From assembly GCA_008508345.1 (NCBI GenBank), contig QNGE01000409.1, forward strand, positions 204,147 to 268,146: DNA of 64,000 nt, written 5' to 3'. Position 1 is the stretch's first letter. Every line of letters begins with the position of its first letter. Positions 50,131 through 63,474 of the stretch are shown here, piece after piece. The notes beneath the pieces were generated by a model that had not been told where the DNA came from, did not search any database, and saw nothing but the letters and a program-made list of their open reading frames with translations. The DNA is from Paragonimus westermani. Lineage: Eukaryota; Platyhelminthes; Trematoda; Plagiorchiida; Troglotrematidae. The translations under genes and the position numbers were made by a program.

Positions 50131-51688
50131 TGGATTTTCTTCTTGTACACTGAATGTTGCGGGTGAATAAACTAGCAACAATAATACTGATAATTATGAA
50201 TCGACGAACATCGTGCTGGGGCATGATAAGGATGTGCTATTAACGAGGAAGGTAGAATGTACATAACAGCTCAATGTTTGAATAAACGGGAGTGGTTGAT
50301 CGCTCTCTGACTGTGACGAAGTGATCAATAAGGCATCAGAGTGGGATTTTACCAGAGATTCGAGCTTGCACGATACTTCTTCATTAGGTGGAGGTTAACT
50401 TCTACCCAACAGGTATCGGAAAACGATTGATGGTTTGTTTGCTTTCAGATCAGCCTAGTGACATAAAAGATTCCTCCGGACTTTCTGTAAATGTGCTGTG
50501 AGGGTGGAACGCGGCAGATGGTACAGGACTGAAGTGAACAGGACGCTTACCAGCATAAGGTCATTTATGCATTTACAATCCACGTGCTTTGTATCATCAC
50601 AAACCTGATCTATGTCTACACATTGCTAAGCAGTCGGTTGTGTAACTGGTTTCGGTGCTGTGAATCGACGTTACTCATCGTTTTTCACCTTAACCGTTTC
50701 TTTTATGAATTGTGGTTTGGTCAGACGCTCCTATGTCATGAGGAAGTTTTAAAAATCTTCGTCGTTTGATACGCATTTTATCGGGACAAATTTTGTCATT
50801 TTGTCAAAACGAAATCACTCCCCATTTTTCTAACCTAACCAATCGGAATATCAGAGGTCAAAAGCTGTCAGTTTTTAGAATATATACATGCTTAAATAAA
50901 ACGAGGTACCGCAACACACTGTTCCCAATTTTTTGCCCTTGAAGCAAAGAAAAAAGTCAACCTATAGCATAAGAATTTGAAGCACACTGGTTTTTTCTGA
51001 CTGAAGCGTCCCATTTTTTTGTCTTTCTAGTAACCAAATTCGTTGCCCAGACAGATATTTTCAAGCCTACTCGTTCTTCCAGGTAATTGTTAGTGTACAT
51101 CTGATCGCTAACCACTTGCGTCAAAAGACTGTTCTACTACCATTTGCGTCAGAAAACGCCACCATCAACAACTCACCCCAGCCGTTATTGTCAAGTCTAC
51201 TCCGGTAATACAGTCGCTCCTTGTTGACCACTTCAAGTGGATGGAATAAGCTACCACCAGTGCAATAAAGCTACAATTGTATACGGACGAATCAAACCCA
51301 ATCAGTTTTATCCTCATCATAAACCATTCCGCTGGTCACGCTCCCTCTTTCTGATTGACTCTGGTAGGGGAAATTTTCCATCCATCATCGCAGCCATTAA
51401 GCCACCGTTGCGTCAACTCCTTATATCTGACAATTTAATTACCTATTGAGAGAACTTCCTCACCTAGAACGGATCAGAGTAATGGTTGGTTTTCTCAGAA
51501 AACACTTTTTCCCACTAAACCTGAAAAATTTATGCGTGTGTGTAGCTTTATAGAGTACGCTCCCATACTGGAATATTCCTTACATTGTATTATCAATATT
51601 TTTCTTCTCACTTTAGACCTTACAATCGAAGTCCGTCCCTATTTAGACCTCAAGAGATAGAGCTTTCAGCTTCGAGCTAGCTTATCAA

Positions 51689-51843
51689 TTAGCTAACCAG
51701 CATTGGCCAGATGGGAACGAAGGCCTCATTCACACACCTGCAGGTCTTAATCCTTCGGGTTTACGCTGAATACGCGGTGTGTGAGTGGAACCAACAATGG
51801 TGCAGTGCAAGCCAGTTGTGGTAATTGTTATGTGCAGGAGTCC
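51689..51843 (+). repeat. Dispersed repeat family C, copy 2
   Basis: It aligns with 43600-43741 (AACCAGCATTGGCCAG, AAGGCCTCATTCACACACC, CTTCGGGTTTACGCTG, GGTGTGTGAGTGGAAC, GTGCAGTGCAAGCCA, GTGCAGGAGTCC). A shorter match to the left end (GGCTAACCAGCATTAACTGG) lies at 28953-28975, just past the LINE 3' end. Confidence 0.65.
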
Positions 51844-53654
51844 GTGACAAGCTAATCCGGATGCTGCCAACCGTAACTTTCTAATAACTGTCAATGTGTA
51901 CTCTAACCTAACGAATGGTCAGCTCAATTCATTTCCGACAAGTTGGCAGTACAAAAGCGAACCGTTTCAATTCTTTCATGTAAATAACGTTTCACCAGAA
52001 TCGTAAATGTATTACCATATGCCCTGTTTTTAAGTCTGCATATGCTTTGTATAATTTTTTCTATGAACTCGTGTTTACCAGCCCATTTGTTACAACGTTG
52101 ATGTGTTGCTTTCCGGGTCTGTTTCCCGAAGGCCTCGGGCATTTTGCCAGGTCTACAAAATGTCCGCCACGCGGTGGAATCACATTACTCAACTTTCCAT
52201 TAATTCGGTTCTTATTCTAAATGCACTTTCCTACCTTCACCTAACTCAAGGCGCACGCATTCATTTGTATGCACTCACTCTTACCATTTTCTCCTGTTCT
52301 TTACTCAGCTCGATTTTTTACGTGCCCGATCACCCTATACCAAAATCTGTTAGAAGCAGCCGATACGCAAAGTGCTCTGCGTATACATACCTATGCGCGT
52401 CTCATCGCTCACCGAACAAAAGTCACGCATTTGCTCGTCAGTTTTGATGATTGCTCACTTCGCTTGCTAACTTATTGATCTCACCCACCGGTACTCATTT
52501 GCTATTGGTTGGCACGTGATCATTTGCGCCGCATATTTGTTTACCGCCCTTCCAGGCATAATTTGGTTGAATCACTACCCGCACATTTAATGCATACGCT
52601 TCAACGTTTTGCCTACACGCACAGCAAAATTACCGACGAAACCTAATTACTAGTATGGCTTGGTGATGTCAATTTTAACTGCCCAATATACCATCACAGA
52701 TTTGTTTCATTTTCGTGTGGTCGGGGCTCATTGATTTCGATGTCTTTCATTTATTGACTATATGAATATATTTAAGACCGGACATTCACCGTACGTTGCT
52801 GACTTAACTAGGAAGCCGAATGAGAACTTTTCGATCGTTCAACATCTGATTACTTATAGGAAGAGACAGAACCGCATAGTGGTACATGTCTGTGAGAGTA
52901 GTGGCGATGGTCAAAAGTATGTGTGCAATTAATGTTTTCGCTAAAACAGACTGAATAAACACGTATTTTACTAATGTAATCACTTTTTGACGGTTAAGTA
53001 GTTCCGTCGATTACCGGTAAGTCACGCGCACAATACACCTCACTGCCACATGACCTCGAAACAATAGGGTATGCAAGGTAACTGGAAGCATACTGACAAT
53101 GTTAAGCTTCACAAACAGCCTCTGAGGTCAGCTCCTACCTCGTGATAGATGGTGGTTGCAGCTCCGGGTACACATCGTTTTTCAAACCCATTCACAGTTC
53201 ATAATCTCCACAACTTTAGGGGAGTGCTCAGGGCATACTTAAATTTTCAACGAACTTCTGCTGAGGCGAAAATTGCCAGTGCGTGGTACGCTTAAACATC
53301 TGTAACAACTCCAACGGTGTTCGCATAGCGAAGGGCTCACTGTTCTAGGCTTGAAGAGCGCATCTATGGTAAAGGACCACAGAATTTCCACACCACCTTT
53401 GATGTCCTACTAAAAGAAACTTATGTTGTGGCTGATCTATCCATTTAGATATGATGAAATTTAACTTAGTAATCATTCACATAAAAATTATAGGTGAGGT
53501 TTCCGACACGTTTGTTTGGGTCATACTCAACAAAAATGTCCAAGACTAATGATTTGTGGTTTGGCAGTGAGTTAACATAAAAAGGAAATCACTAAAGTCT
53601 GCTCACAGCATTTGCAGTTAATTTGAGCTTTCCGCTATCCGTTTTCTGATAATG

Positions 53655-53900
53655 CACCGGACTCCAGTCCCTCTCTTGGTAGAGCTCAACAGTAGTGCAT
53701 ATTTTTGCGAGGATGGAGGGGTGAACTCTGACCACCCTTTTGTGAGACAACCGCGTTGACCGTTGCGCAACTGACTTTACATCATACCTGACCGTTCAGC
53801 CACGTTTACTCGTGAGTAGTCATCAGGATGCGCGATCAACTTGAGAGCAGACACAGTAATTGTCCTGTTAGCTTTAAGTAATAACCCTTTGAGTAAGGTT
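53655..53900 (-). mobile_element. SINE-B copy 8, minus strand, partial
   Basis: It aligns through TAGAGCTCAACAGTAGTGCA, the reversed B-box area (GGGTGAACTCTGACCACCC), GAGACAACCGCGTTGACC and AACTTGAGAGCAGACACAGT. Both ends are ragged. Confidence 0.6.
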
Positions 53901-54026
53901 GCGGAGTCACATTGCAATCTCCAGTTTCACGAAACCCGCTGAATAGTATTTTAGATTGCTTACGCCCGTTCGCATTAAGATAGACTTATCATCAAGTGTA
54001 TTCGTGATAACTTAAGTCTAATTAAG

Positions 54027-54200
54027 CTCTAACCTGAACAGTTTCGCATCTTGTCTGTTCAGAGCGGATCACAACTATGTGTTCAAAACAGGTCAAGTAT
54101 CTGGTTGCTCAGCCGCGCTTGCTTACAAGTAGGAGATTAATAGAAACAAGCGATCAGAGTAACTTGCTTTAACGAATGTTCAACTAGACGGACTGGCTGC
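54027..54200 (+). repeat. Dispersed repeat family D, copy 1
   Basis: It shares a 35-base core with 58767-58801 at all but one position (AAAACAGGTCAAGTATCTGG, then TTGCTCAGCCGCGCT). Weaker matches lie on both sides, including AAGCTCTAACCTGAA upstream and AACTTGCTTTAA downstream. The class is unknown. Confidence 0.65.
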
Positions 54201-54458
54201 TGTATACAGTACATGGATGATGCCTGTGTCGAAACCGTCACAGCCATTAGAGTATATATAAAACGATCACACGAATTGCAACGGTGATACAACCTTTTAA
54301 CCCGGCCGGACTATCGTGATACTTAGGCTAACAGATGTCACGAAATATGTGCTGAAACAGTGCTGACAGAGAAGCAGAATAAGTACTTAAGAAAAACCAC
54401 CCGTTCCATACCAGAGGTGAACTGAACACTAGCTGACAGGGAATATTTTGATTTCAGC

Positions 54459-54900
54459 TTGTCGCCGAGGACTGGATGTGATGACAACCTATGATGATCG
54501 AGTTATTGCTGATGTGGTACAAACCTTGCCAACCAGCATGCACACAGTGACAGCCAAGTTACGCCATCAAATCTTTTGCAAACAACAATTAGTCGATGTG
54601 AACATTGCTCATTCCTTTTTGCCAAAGTTAGCCAGTGTGGGTAAAATGTTTGTCCAGCATACACTTTTCAACAGGTCACTGTGGTGGAGACTCCTTCGGC
54701 TCACCGCCAATCCAAACTCCGATGCAACAACAAACAATCTAGCAGTGGAGCAATCCAACGTTGTTTTAGAGTATAACGTCAGGATTGAACAAACCGTGTT
54801 ACTGTTATACCTTCCGTTACTTGTCACGTTGTTTGTTGTGCATTTAACCAGTCAGGTTACAGCATGTGGTGTCGCATGTGCTGTTGAGGTCAACCAATAA
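54459..54900 (+). CDS. Possible terminal exon, unidentified
   Basis: A 150-codon frame follows an acceptor-like tract (ATTTTGATTTCAG, ending at 54458) and ends at TAA-TAG. Its C-terminal third contains a hydrophobic stretch (TVLLLYLPLLVTLFVVHL) that could span a membrane. It lies on the opposite strand inside the long homeobox intron. No homology is recognised and no partner exon was found. A chance frame of this length is possible in 64 kb, so the call is weak. Confidence 0.2.
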
Positions 54901-57900
54901 TAGACCTCCATTTCTTTAGTACTGAAGTGGGTCTATAAATTCATGCTCTTTTACCGTGAATGAGAATTGTTTGATGCAACCAGTCCGAAACGCTCATACC
55001 ACTTACAGGAAAGGTTTGAATTCGAGTCCGATTCCTCGGGCCAGTCAAAATCCCCAAGTACGAGTATTACAGTCCAGCCCCATTTAGGTCGGAGCAAGAT
55101 CAAAGGATGCATTGGCATTGAGTGGATAGTGTCTACACTAACTTGGCCTGTGGAATTTAATAATTCACAAGGTCAACTAATGTAGGAGTGCTCGTATATG
55201 CCCACATTAGTGCATATACTCAGTCGTGAACCACCGATCTCATGTCCAGAACGGGGGAAAAGGCGGATATAAGTATCACAAACAACGGGTGACTGAGTCT
55301 ATATGAAGGTGACACACCTTGGTGGAGAGGGGTGTTGCAATCGTTTTCATGGATTGAGGAGCCATTCTTCGCAGTGAACAATGTGAACTTAAAACACTCA
55401 CGGTTCCTGTAACAGACTCACAGGAACAGCGCTTCGGATGGTGGCCGCATAAACAGCCCGGTTACAGAATGGTAGCGACATGGGCTAGATATCTGTATTC
55501 AAAGCCCACATCAAGTAAATCACGCTCTTTTATCAGCACTTGCCATACGATAACTATTTCAAAGTATAACTTCAAATGTATATTGCTATCAAGGTTCGAC
55601 GGTGATGCGCATCAAAAAAAGGAATGTTCGCAGAAACAACTTAGTTATTTTCAAGGGATATCAAGAAGTGTCTACAAGCAAGACAAAGAAAGATTGTTTT
55701 GCTATGGGAATAAATGTAACATCGTGAAGGATGGCACATAAAAGAAACTATGGATAAAGTCACTGGAGTACACTAGCACCAGTAACCAATATTGAAGCAC
55801 AGTGATGCAGTATTCTGACGGATGTGTACACCGGATGACCAGTGAGATTGGACAGGAAAGGGAGTCAAACACTTGTGCTGTGGGATGTCACTCAACTGCT
55901 TACTGATCGGGTGGGTTTAAAAATGTCAACCGATTCAGCGGAGTTGGATACTGCACTTATGGATGATCCCTAACTACGAATATCTGTCACTTCAGTGGAT
56001 CAAATTCGGAGAATGATTCTCTGAGTGCCCGTCCCTTGTTAGTAGAATTACGTCTGTTTGCAAATGATCCGGTTTTTGAAGAATTTTGCGAATGGGCAGT
56101 ATGTCTTCTGTCTGGTGCCTATTGTAAACTGATAAGTGACCTAATGAAATCAACCTTTACAGGTGGGTGATTTTCTGAAGACATTACAATTCCGGTGGTT
56201 CCGGCTGAAGGTTTACATTAAGCATCATAGGTCTTTAAAGATAAGGACGACAACTTTGTATGTGGATAGTGGAAGTGAGCCTGGCGGAAGAAGCTTCAGT
56301 GTAGAATGTTACACAAAATCGTTCTAAGAAATTTGGTATTATTTAGTCATTGCATCACAGTTTGTTGGCGGATTTGCCTTCTATCTAAAGAAGCCCCAGT
56401 TCATGTGCACACATAAGTGCAGTTAAGCTGGTCCAGTTAGTGTAGCTGACAACACAACTTCGAAGGCGAATGCATATGACTGACATTTCTTAGACTGAGT
56501 GGCAAATTTTCATGCACACGGTCTTTCGCTAGGGTCACTCAAGCCGTTTTGTAGGGGTTCCACGCCGCCTAAACACTACACCAGTTACATTCTGATATCG
56601 CTGGTGGACAACAACACTGGTGATCTGAGAAGAAATAGACTGGACAACAGGACATGCATCACGGCATACCATAGCGGAATGCTGCAGGTGACAGTTGAAA
56701 GGTTAATATTTGTTCAATGACACTGAAGAAGAACCTATGCCAAATTGGGTTAACGCAAACACTTCAGCATAAGTCTATTGAAGCCGGATTTCTATTGCCT
56801 GCTTATTAAACTGCGACGAGCCACTAAAGGAGGCCATCAATGAAGTTTACGCAGGTAACATTAGTAACTGAGGTGCACAGTTCCACACTTCCAAATCACA
56901 CTCTTCACAGTTTGCTGTTTTATCGAAATGCCCCCAATTTGCCGGATTAGACGTTTTATGCACCTGGATAATAAGGTTAAACTAAATGCTTACATCCAAC
57001 GATTTATGTCGTCATCCGGTTTAAATGGCGTGCGTCCAGCTACTGAAATCGCCAGTAAGACAGTAGAAATGCCAATCAGACTGTGAGTAAGAAAGACACA
57101 TCTAAACAGAAATTTTTCTGGTCAGTTAACTGACCACTAGTTGACTGCGTGCTCTCATCCATTGCCTTAGATTCACTGGATTTGATTTCCGGTGGTGAAC
57201 ATCTCGAGGGGCATCTAGTCTGATTTCGATCCTCGAAACATCAACAGGTTTTGCAATGCCCAGCTTGAGATGATCATGTTCATCTCAACCATATTGCTGG
57301 TCATTATTCTGCCTTCAGTGAGTCAGCCAACGAACTCATACCCGAGGTATAACTTTATTGAAGCAGCCATTGATCGCCTTCCATGCTGTTCCAGTTAGTT
57401 TACACTGCCAGTGTGCGAACAGCACATGGGGTAACGGATGAAATGTTAAAATGCCTAAAGGGAAGTCGAACCTGGAGCTTGAAAATAAGACCTTGACCCG
57501 AGACGAATTGAAACCAAGTTATCACAGAACGACAGGTCATCCAAATATTTCCGGATGATTGGACTGAACATTCTACAGTATAATCGAGCATTACTCGTTT
57601 AAGTGGTGAAAGTCGTGAAACGGTTGACTGACGGAATCAAATGTCTGGCGCAGTGGTTACAAATAAGCTGTAAATGTGTACATATTGAACATTTTATGTT
57701 GCAGAAGTTGATACAAAATACAAACTTGAAAGCCGAAAACGGAACCATAAGAGTAAATTAAAAGTGCAAAAAGTTTACCAACAGAGGCCCAGTTGACTGG
57801 ATGTGCACATTATTTCAGCGTATTCCGATCCTCGGGGTTCCCAATGAGGACGGACGTTCACCCCACGGAAGCAACCATTATGCCATGGTATCACTGCCTG

Positions 57901-58705
57901 GGCAGTCCACTTCCTTTGCCCGATAATCCAGGACGTACCGTATATATCCCAGTTAGTTTTGAAGTGCGATAGGCCGTTGTCTCTCTTTCGCCATCAACAA
58001 CAGTAAAGCAGCTACTTAACTAGCCAACAGCATCCACCATTACCGATAGTCCATCATCAAAGATGAAAACAATCGCGGGCCCCTATCGATCTTAAGCTTC
58101 TGAAAAGTAGGATGTAATCTGTTCTAACAGCTTAATAGTACTAACCCCATTAAAACGTTTTGCGCTACCTGCTAGTTTCCTCTATTTAGGGTGATAGTAG
58201 TTGCTTGATACAGAGCAAAGTTTTATCACCTGGGGAAAAATAATGTCATCATTAGTGTCCAAAATTTGGGAGCGTCTTTATATTCCCATTCATCACAACG
58301 TTGATAAGCAAGGGTGATGACAGACAACCACGTGGAATAAACCCAGTGCCCAAAGCCAGATTTGGAAAGGTCTTGTAATCGCCCATTTTACCCATTGCCT
58401 AAAGGTTGGATGAACTCAATGGAATTAAGTAGCTCTCTTAAACAGTATCCCAGTAAACTGGTTCACATTGAGTTGTCAAAATTACATCTGTTCTTCGTAC
58501 ACCATAACCATATTCCTGTCGATGGATGATTTCTTTGGTCAAATAGGAAAAGGGATCTATACAAAGAGAAAGAACATCATGACATTACGAATGCTAGCGA
58601 AGGACGCCCGTCACTGGTCTACTAGAACGTTCATCGTTTGGCGTCTATTGTGAAAACAGATCTAACACACCACCGAAGTTTCCATCCATATAATGAGGTC
58701 ATAGA

Positions 58706-58890
58706 GCCCTAATCTGAAAAGATCCACTTCTTGCGGCTGGTTCAAGCGAATCGGATCTGTAGGCCCAAAACAGGTCAAGTATCTGGTTGCTTAGCCGCGC
58801 TAGCTCACATGTAACGTAGTGATAGAGACAAACGATCATAGTGACTTGCTTTAAGCACTCTGAATAAGCGAATATTCAGCTGGATGTTGC
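58706..58890 (+). repeat. Dispersed repeat family D, copy 2
   Basis: It aligns with 54027-54200 through AGCCCTAATCTGAAA, the shared 35-base core, GATAGAGACAAACGATCA and GACTTGCTTTAAG. The left part also resembles 59455-59500 (CCTAATCTACTCAAATCAGC, then CTGGTTGAG), a possible third fragment. Confidence 0.6.
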
Positions 58891-61800
58891 TCAGAGTATA
58901 TGGGCCAGACATTGATTCACTCTGTCCTAGCCTATAAGCAGGCTCTTTAGTTCGTTACTCACCGCAAGTAACCTTCCATTTGACTACACCGACTGTGGGG
59001 AGCCGCGTTTTGTAATTTAACATTGTGGTCGTGAGACGATTGACTCTTAAGATCTGAGATTCGTCTTCTTTGCCCTCCTACACATGTTCGACATGGTTGG
59101 CGGATTCTTCGAAATACTCTTTCACTTTATAATTCGCCGAATATTCCTGGTCTTCTCCCGTCATTTACCTTCATTTTAGACCCCAAACGTAAACGTACTT
59201 GGGACGGTGAATGCTGTCTTCCCAGGAGTTTCCTTTTGTTCATTTATTCGTGAGGCAAACGCATACAGTAACACCATCTTAAGGTGTTCCTCTAAATAGG
59301 ACTAGTTATCTGGAGAGTCCTTTCGTTCGGTTTCGTGCGGCCTAAAACAGATCATCTTCGGAGACAGTAGTTCGGGTTCTAGTTTAGTTTGATTTCCTTC
59401 CACGCGGACCATACCGTTCTTTATCGTAGCTACATCCTGGGAACCTGAAGCCTAATCTACTCAAATCAGCTGGTTGAGTCACAGGCGGCTCTGAGTGTAT
59501 CACACGGCTGGCATCGTTGTCGCAGTAGTTTTACACAAACGTTTATCCATTTTGTCAACCTATCACATTCAGAACTGCAGAGCTCAGAGGAAGTACGAAC
59601 AGCAGTCAACTACTAACTCACGCGTACATATTGGTGCTCTTCTTGTCTCATTTTACTTGGTCAAAACGGTTTGTAAGCATTTTCCGACAGACCTTCGGCA
59701 ATCTTCGAACGAGGAGCATGGGAACTTCAAGGACGTTTCCACAAACCAGCCGCTCCCATATGAGGGCCAGCTCAGTAAGGAGGGAGACTACGTGTTTTTG
59801 CCACCTATAGCAGTACCGTCCTCTTAGAAATTTGGTATAAAATTTGGCACCAGCCACATGATTCCAAATAGCGAGAAGGGATGTACAAGCCGAAATAAGT
59901 ATTTTTCGAAAATAGTGAAACGTGTTACACATTAGCACCCTGTGTGATGTCGGTGTACCGTCTCAGTTGTCTTGATTTTAGTAGAGACGAGTTCCGATCA
60001 GCTGTGTCTTTGTGGGTGGGACTATTGTAAAATGATACCACTGAGGACAGCTCATTTCAATTTGATTTGATGACAAAATGTGTCAATCGGACAAACCTAT
60101 TTTCCTAGGTAAAAGCAACTGTTAATACATACATAGGTGTGTATATAAACGCATGCCTACATACACGTTGTAACAAACGTAGAGAGTGACAACAGATGGA
60201 ATGAAGAGACCATCAGCGGGGAACCAAGGAACAAGATTAAACAGCAGGAACAGAAATTCCCAGTGCAAACGCCACTGTTTTCATGCACCTCAGCAGTTTA
60301 GAAAGTGTACTTAGCCAATGCTTTTGGGATCGCGGGCGAGAGAACTGCAACGTCCTACTGAAACCAGCCCAGATTTCAGAACTTTCGTGCTTTGAATTCA
60401 AGTTGTATGCTGATTACCAGATCACCGTTTCCACCGTGACCAGAGAGAAGTGACATGAAGTGGGTTGGCATTCGTATGGCATACCCAAGTTAAGAAAGCC
60501 TATGAAACCTGACAGTTAGTTAGGTCACGAGTACGCGCTGATAAACATCGTCAACAGTGACACGACGTTCCAAACAAACTCAGAAGTTTCGAAGACACCG
60601 GTGGTCGAAAACGTGCACTCTGTGCACACATTCCACCGAAGTGGGTCAAATTTCACAGCTGCAGAGTGGAACTGTTTAAGCCACTGAATTGCACATTTAG
60701 CCCCTCAAAAAGCAATGGTGAAAAAACGTCGTACTTTTCAACTAGTTTTGCCTGTTGTCTCACACAAAATTGACAGGTGGTGTACCCACCGTTACTTCGC
60801 AACACCTGGAGGGCAAACATCACTGTCATCGGCTCCTGCATCTTTGTTGCGATGCCAGCTAAACTATGATGGTTCTCTATCGCCCCAGTGATAACCGTCG
60901 ATGTGAACTATAAGGCTATGTCACGTCGTAAATAAGCACTGGGGTCAACTTCCAGGCCTTTCTGCTTCTGAGGTGGGCATGATGGCCATTATTCGTCTGG
61001 TCCCACGTTAGACCTGAAGAAATCCTCTAGTTGCTGAATAGGCCGTTGTCTGTCTGTGAAGAGTGTCCAGGACGCTCAAAACACGATAAATTCCCTATTG
61101 ATTATAATCCATGATCTACCTATGAAAAAGTAGTGGTCAAAATTCCACCTGTCGGTAAGTTTTCTAACTCCGGAAACAAGGTATAAAAAACCAAGGGAAA
61201 CAATGGGGTGCTACCGATATGATAAATAGTGCCCGGATTCAGGCATCTGAAAACCACTCACTCATGTCCAACACGCCATCTCGTTTACACTTGAAACACA
61301 ATTAGCCTCGAAGTCTAAACGAAACAATTGTGGAATGCACGTGCTGGATCCCGGTGCCGTAACTGCCCAGGCAGACGTCATTGCTGTTCGGTCCCTCCAT
61401 AAGTGACACACCACTTACGCGTGCATACACAGAAATCCGTTCCATCTCGAAAGCTTTCTCGTGGCCACAGACCACAAGATATGAACACATTATCTCTTTT
61501 CACATAATCATTCTTTTGTTATATGACATATCACCTAACTTGTGGAAGGTTGCATGCTGTCGAAATCAAGGCAGATGGGACAGTAATGAAAAACGGAGTT
61601 CGAATCCAGGATCGTGTGACAGATTTCGTTAGCTGGTAAGAATTGTCAACGAAGTTTAGCTATACCCAACTAAAACTAAAACCGTCAAAGCCATTTGACT
61701 AATCAACCCTTTCCTGTTGTGACATGCACTGTCCACTGGGGAACAGTTTTAGCAAAAATAATTCAGGGCTAAACTGTTAGTTAAGTGAAAGAGAACTGTG

Positions 61801-63082
61801 ATTCGTCACTGCAATAAATAATTTTCCAAGAGAAGAAACAAACATTGATCAGACGGATAAACTCAGGATAGTCCGATATTAATGGTAGTGACTTGACAAT
61901 AAACATACGCGTGGCATCCAAACGAATTCCACTACTGAAAGTCTGGTCACAAACCTTGTTCTAGGCATATCGGTAGTGGTGGATCCAAGCATACGGAATT
62001 GCTGATGCGACGTAGTAAGGAAGGTGGGTCTGTTCGTTCGTCCGTGTTTTCAGACGTCAATCACATCCAGATATGATTGCTTTCCTCTGACCACTTCTCT
62101 TCGAACTAATCTCTCTTTAATTTAAATCTTACCGGATCGGTTAATGATAATATGCAAGCAATATTTGCAGATTTTTATAACTGACACATTGAGGGTGAAC
62201 TGACGCCATTAGGACGCTGACCACTCTGGAAAAATGCTGAGCTGAATAAGCAATCGCATGCTAAATATGGTGTGTCATTACCATCAGGACTGCAAGCACC
62301 ACACTTACCTAATCCAAAAGCACGGTCAGTCAATTTCGGTACAAACGGCACTCTTGTAGCACATTTGAACCTTTAACAACCTTGTGATCTTGTATGTCGA
62401 GCATCAACGCAGTTGGTGGTCGACAACAATAAGACAGATTTAATTGACAGTATAATACCACCCGGGGTAGTCAAATCAGCAAATGTGAGCAGACGTAACC
62501 TCTTAACGGATGATTAGCAGCGGTTAATACCTAGTTTGGGTCTATGTGTCACGCATTATGTCAACCGTAAACTAACTCTGTACCCTATCGAATTATGCCG
62601 AATGCATCCACACTATAATGAACACGCAGAATCGGCACACACGGCACCAAGTCGATTTTTGCTAAGGCGTCAGAGGTGCAGGGGTCTGGCTCCGTAGGTA
62701 TAGAAAATTGTTGTCATGACAGCTAAATAATCTGTTCACTGCTATTCTGTCACCGCGGCTAAATTAGGTCATCACAAATGACTTTCCGATAATCCAGTTA
62801 GCGTGTTCACATTGTAAGCCTCCACGAAATTGGAGCAGTTTTATAATGAAGAAATCGCACGTAGTTTCAAAGATGGCAAACCTACAGATATGACAGCGTG
62901 AGATTTCTCATAATCATTTTACCAATGTGTTTAGAAACTTCCATGTTTAGCTAAATACTGGACGGAAATTCAAGGTATTGTGGTGTTCACCAAAAGAGTT
63001 CTCATGGTGTACTCAGGGTCCGCTAATTTGTAGAACCACTGGTGATCGATTTAGAGAAAAAATGTTTCGTCTAAGCGGAAAC

Positions 63083-63102
63083 CGCACGCGCACGCACGCA
63101 CA
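63083..63102. repeat. GCAC microsatellite
   Basis: CGCACGCGCACGCACGCACA, about 370 bases downstream of the donor of homeobox exon 1. Confidence 0.85.
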
Positions 63103-63474
63103 GGCGCCCACTTAATAAAGCAAAATTTTAACGAGGACCGTGTAGCAACCCAATCGGTAATTGTGATGAAATCGGTGCCTATCGATCGAAGTGTATGTAT
63201 GGGCCTATCGACTAGTGTTGATCGAAGAAGAAATGGTTATTAACAAATGTCTTATCGAATACTTTTGATTATTGACAAAGCTGTCAGGTGTGTATTTCAG
63301 GTAACCTGAACATACAAAAAAACATTGCCGACTATCCCTACAATGTACCCATTATGGCAAATGAGTGTTTGGTGTTGGCCGTCGCCGACCACCAACAACA
63401 ACAGGAAAAGGGGGAAGAAATGACAATGAGCCCTGGTCAATCTCATTTCAAATTAACTGATAAGTAAATCTAAC

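Larger units (their letters stand above)
42675..63474 (-). other. Proposed 20.8-kb first intron of the homeobox gene
   Basis: The interval lies between donor GTTAGA (63474) and acceptor TTCCCTTCATGCAG (42675). It contains SINE-A and SINE-B copies, two unclassified repeat pairs, an 18-bp TAATTA palindrome and a region of alternating purine/pyrimidine sequence. Apart from a weak plus-strand exon candidate at 54.5 kb I see no convincing coding sequence in it. Large introns are usual in fluke genomes. The link of the two flanking exons rests on phase agreement, which has a one-in-three chance of arising by accident, plus strand, order and similar amino-acid bias. Confidence 0.5.

Noticed and set aside
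49813..50166. Plus-strand frame of 117 codons
   Set aside because: It begins at a non-ATG codon and reads through alternating GCGC/ACAC sequence.
61590..61620. Isolated B-box (GAGTTCGAATCC)
   Set aside because: No A-box at the right distance and no match to SINE-A or SINE-B flanks.
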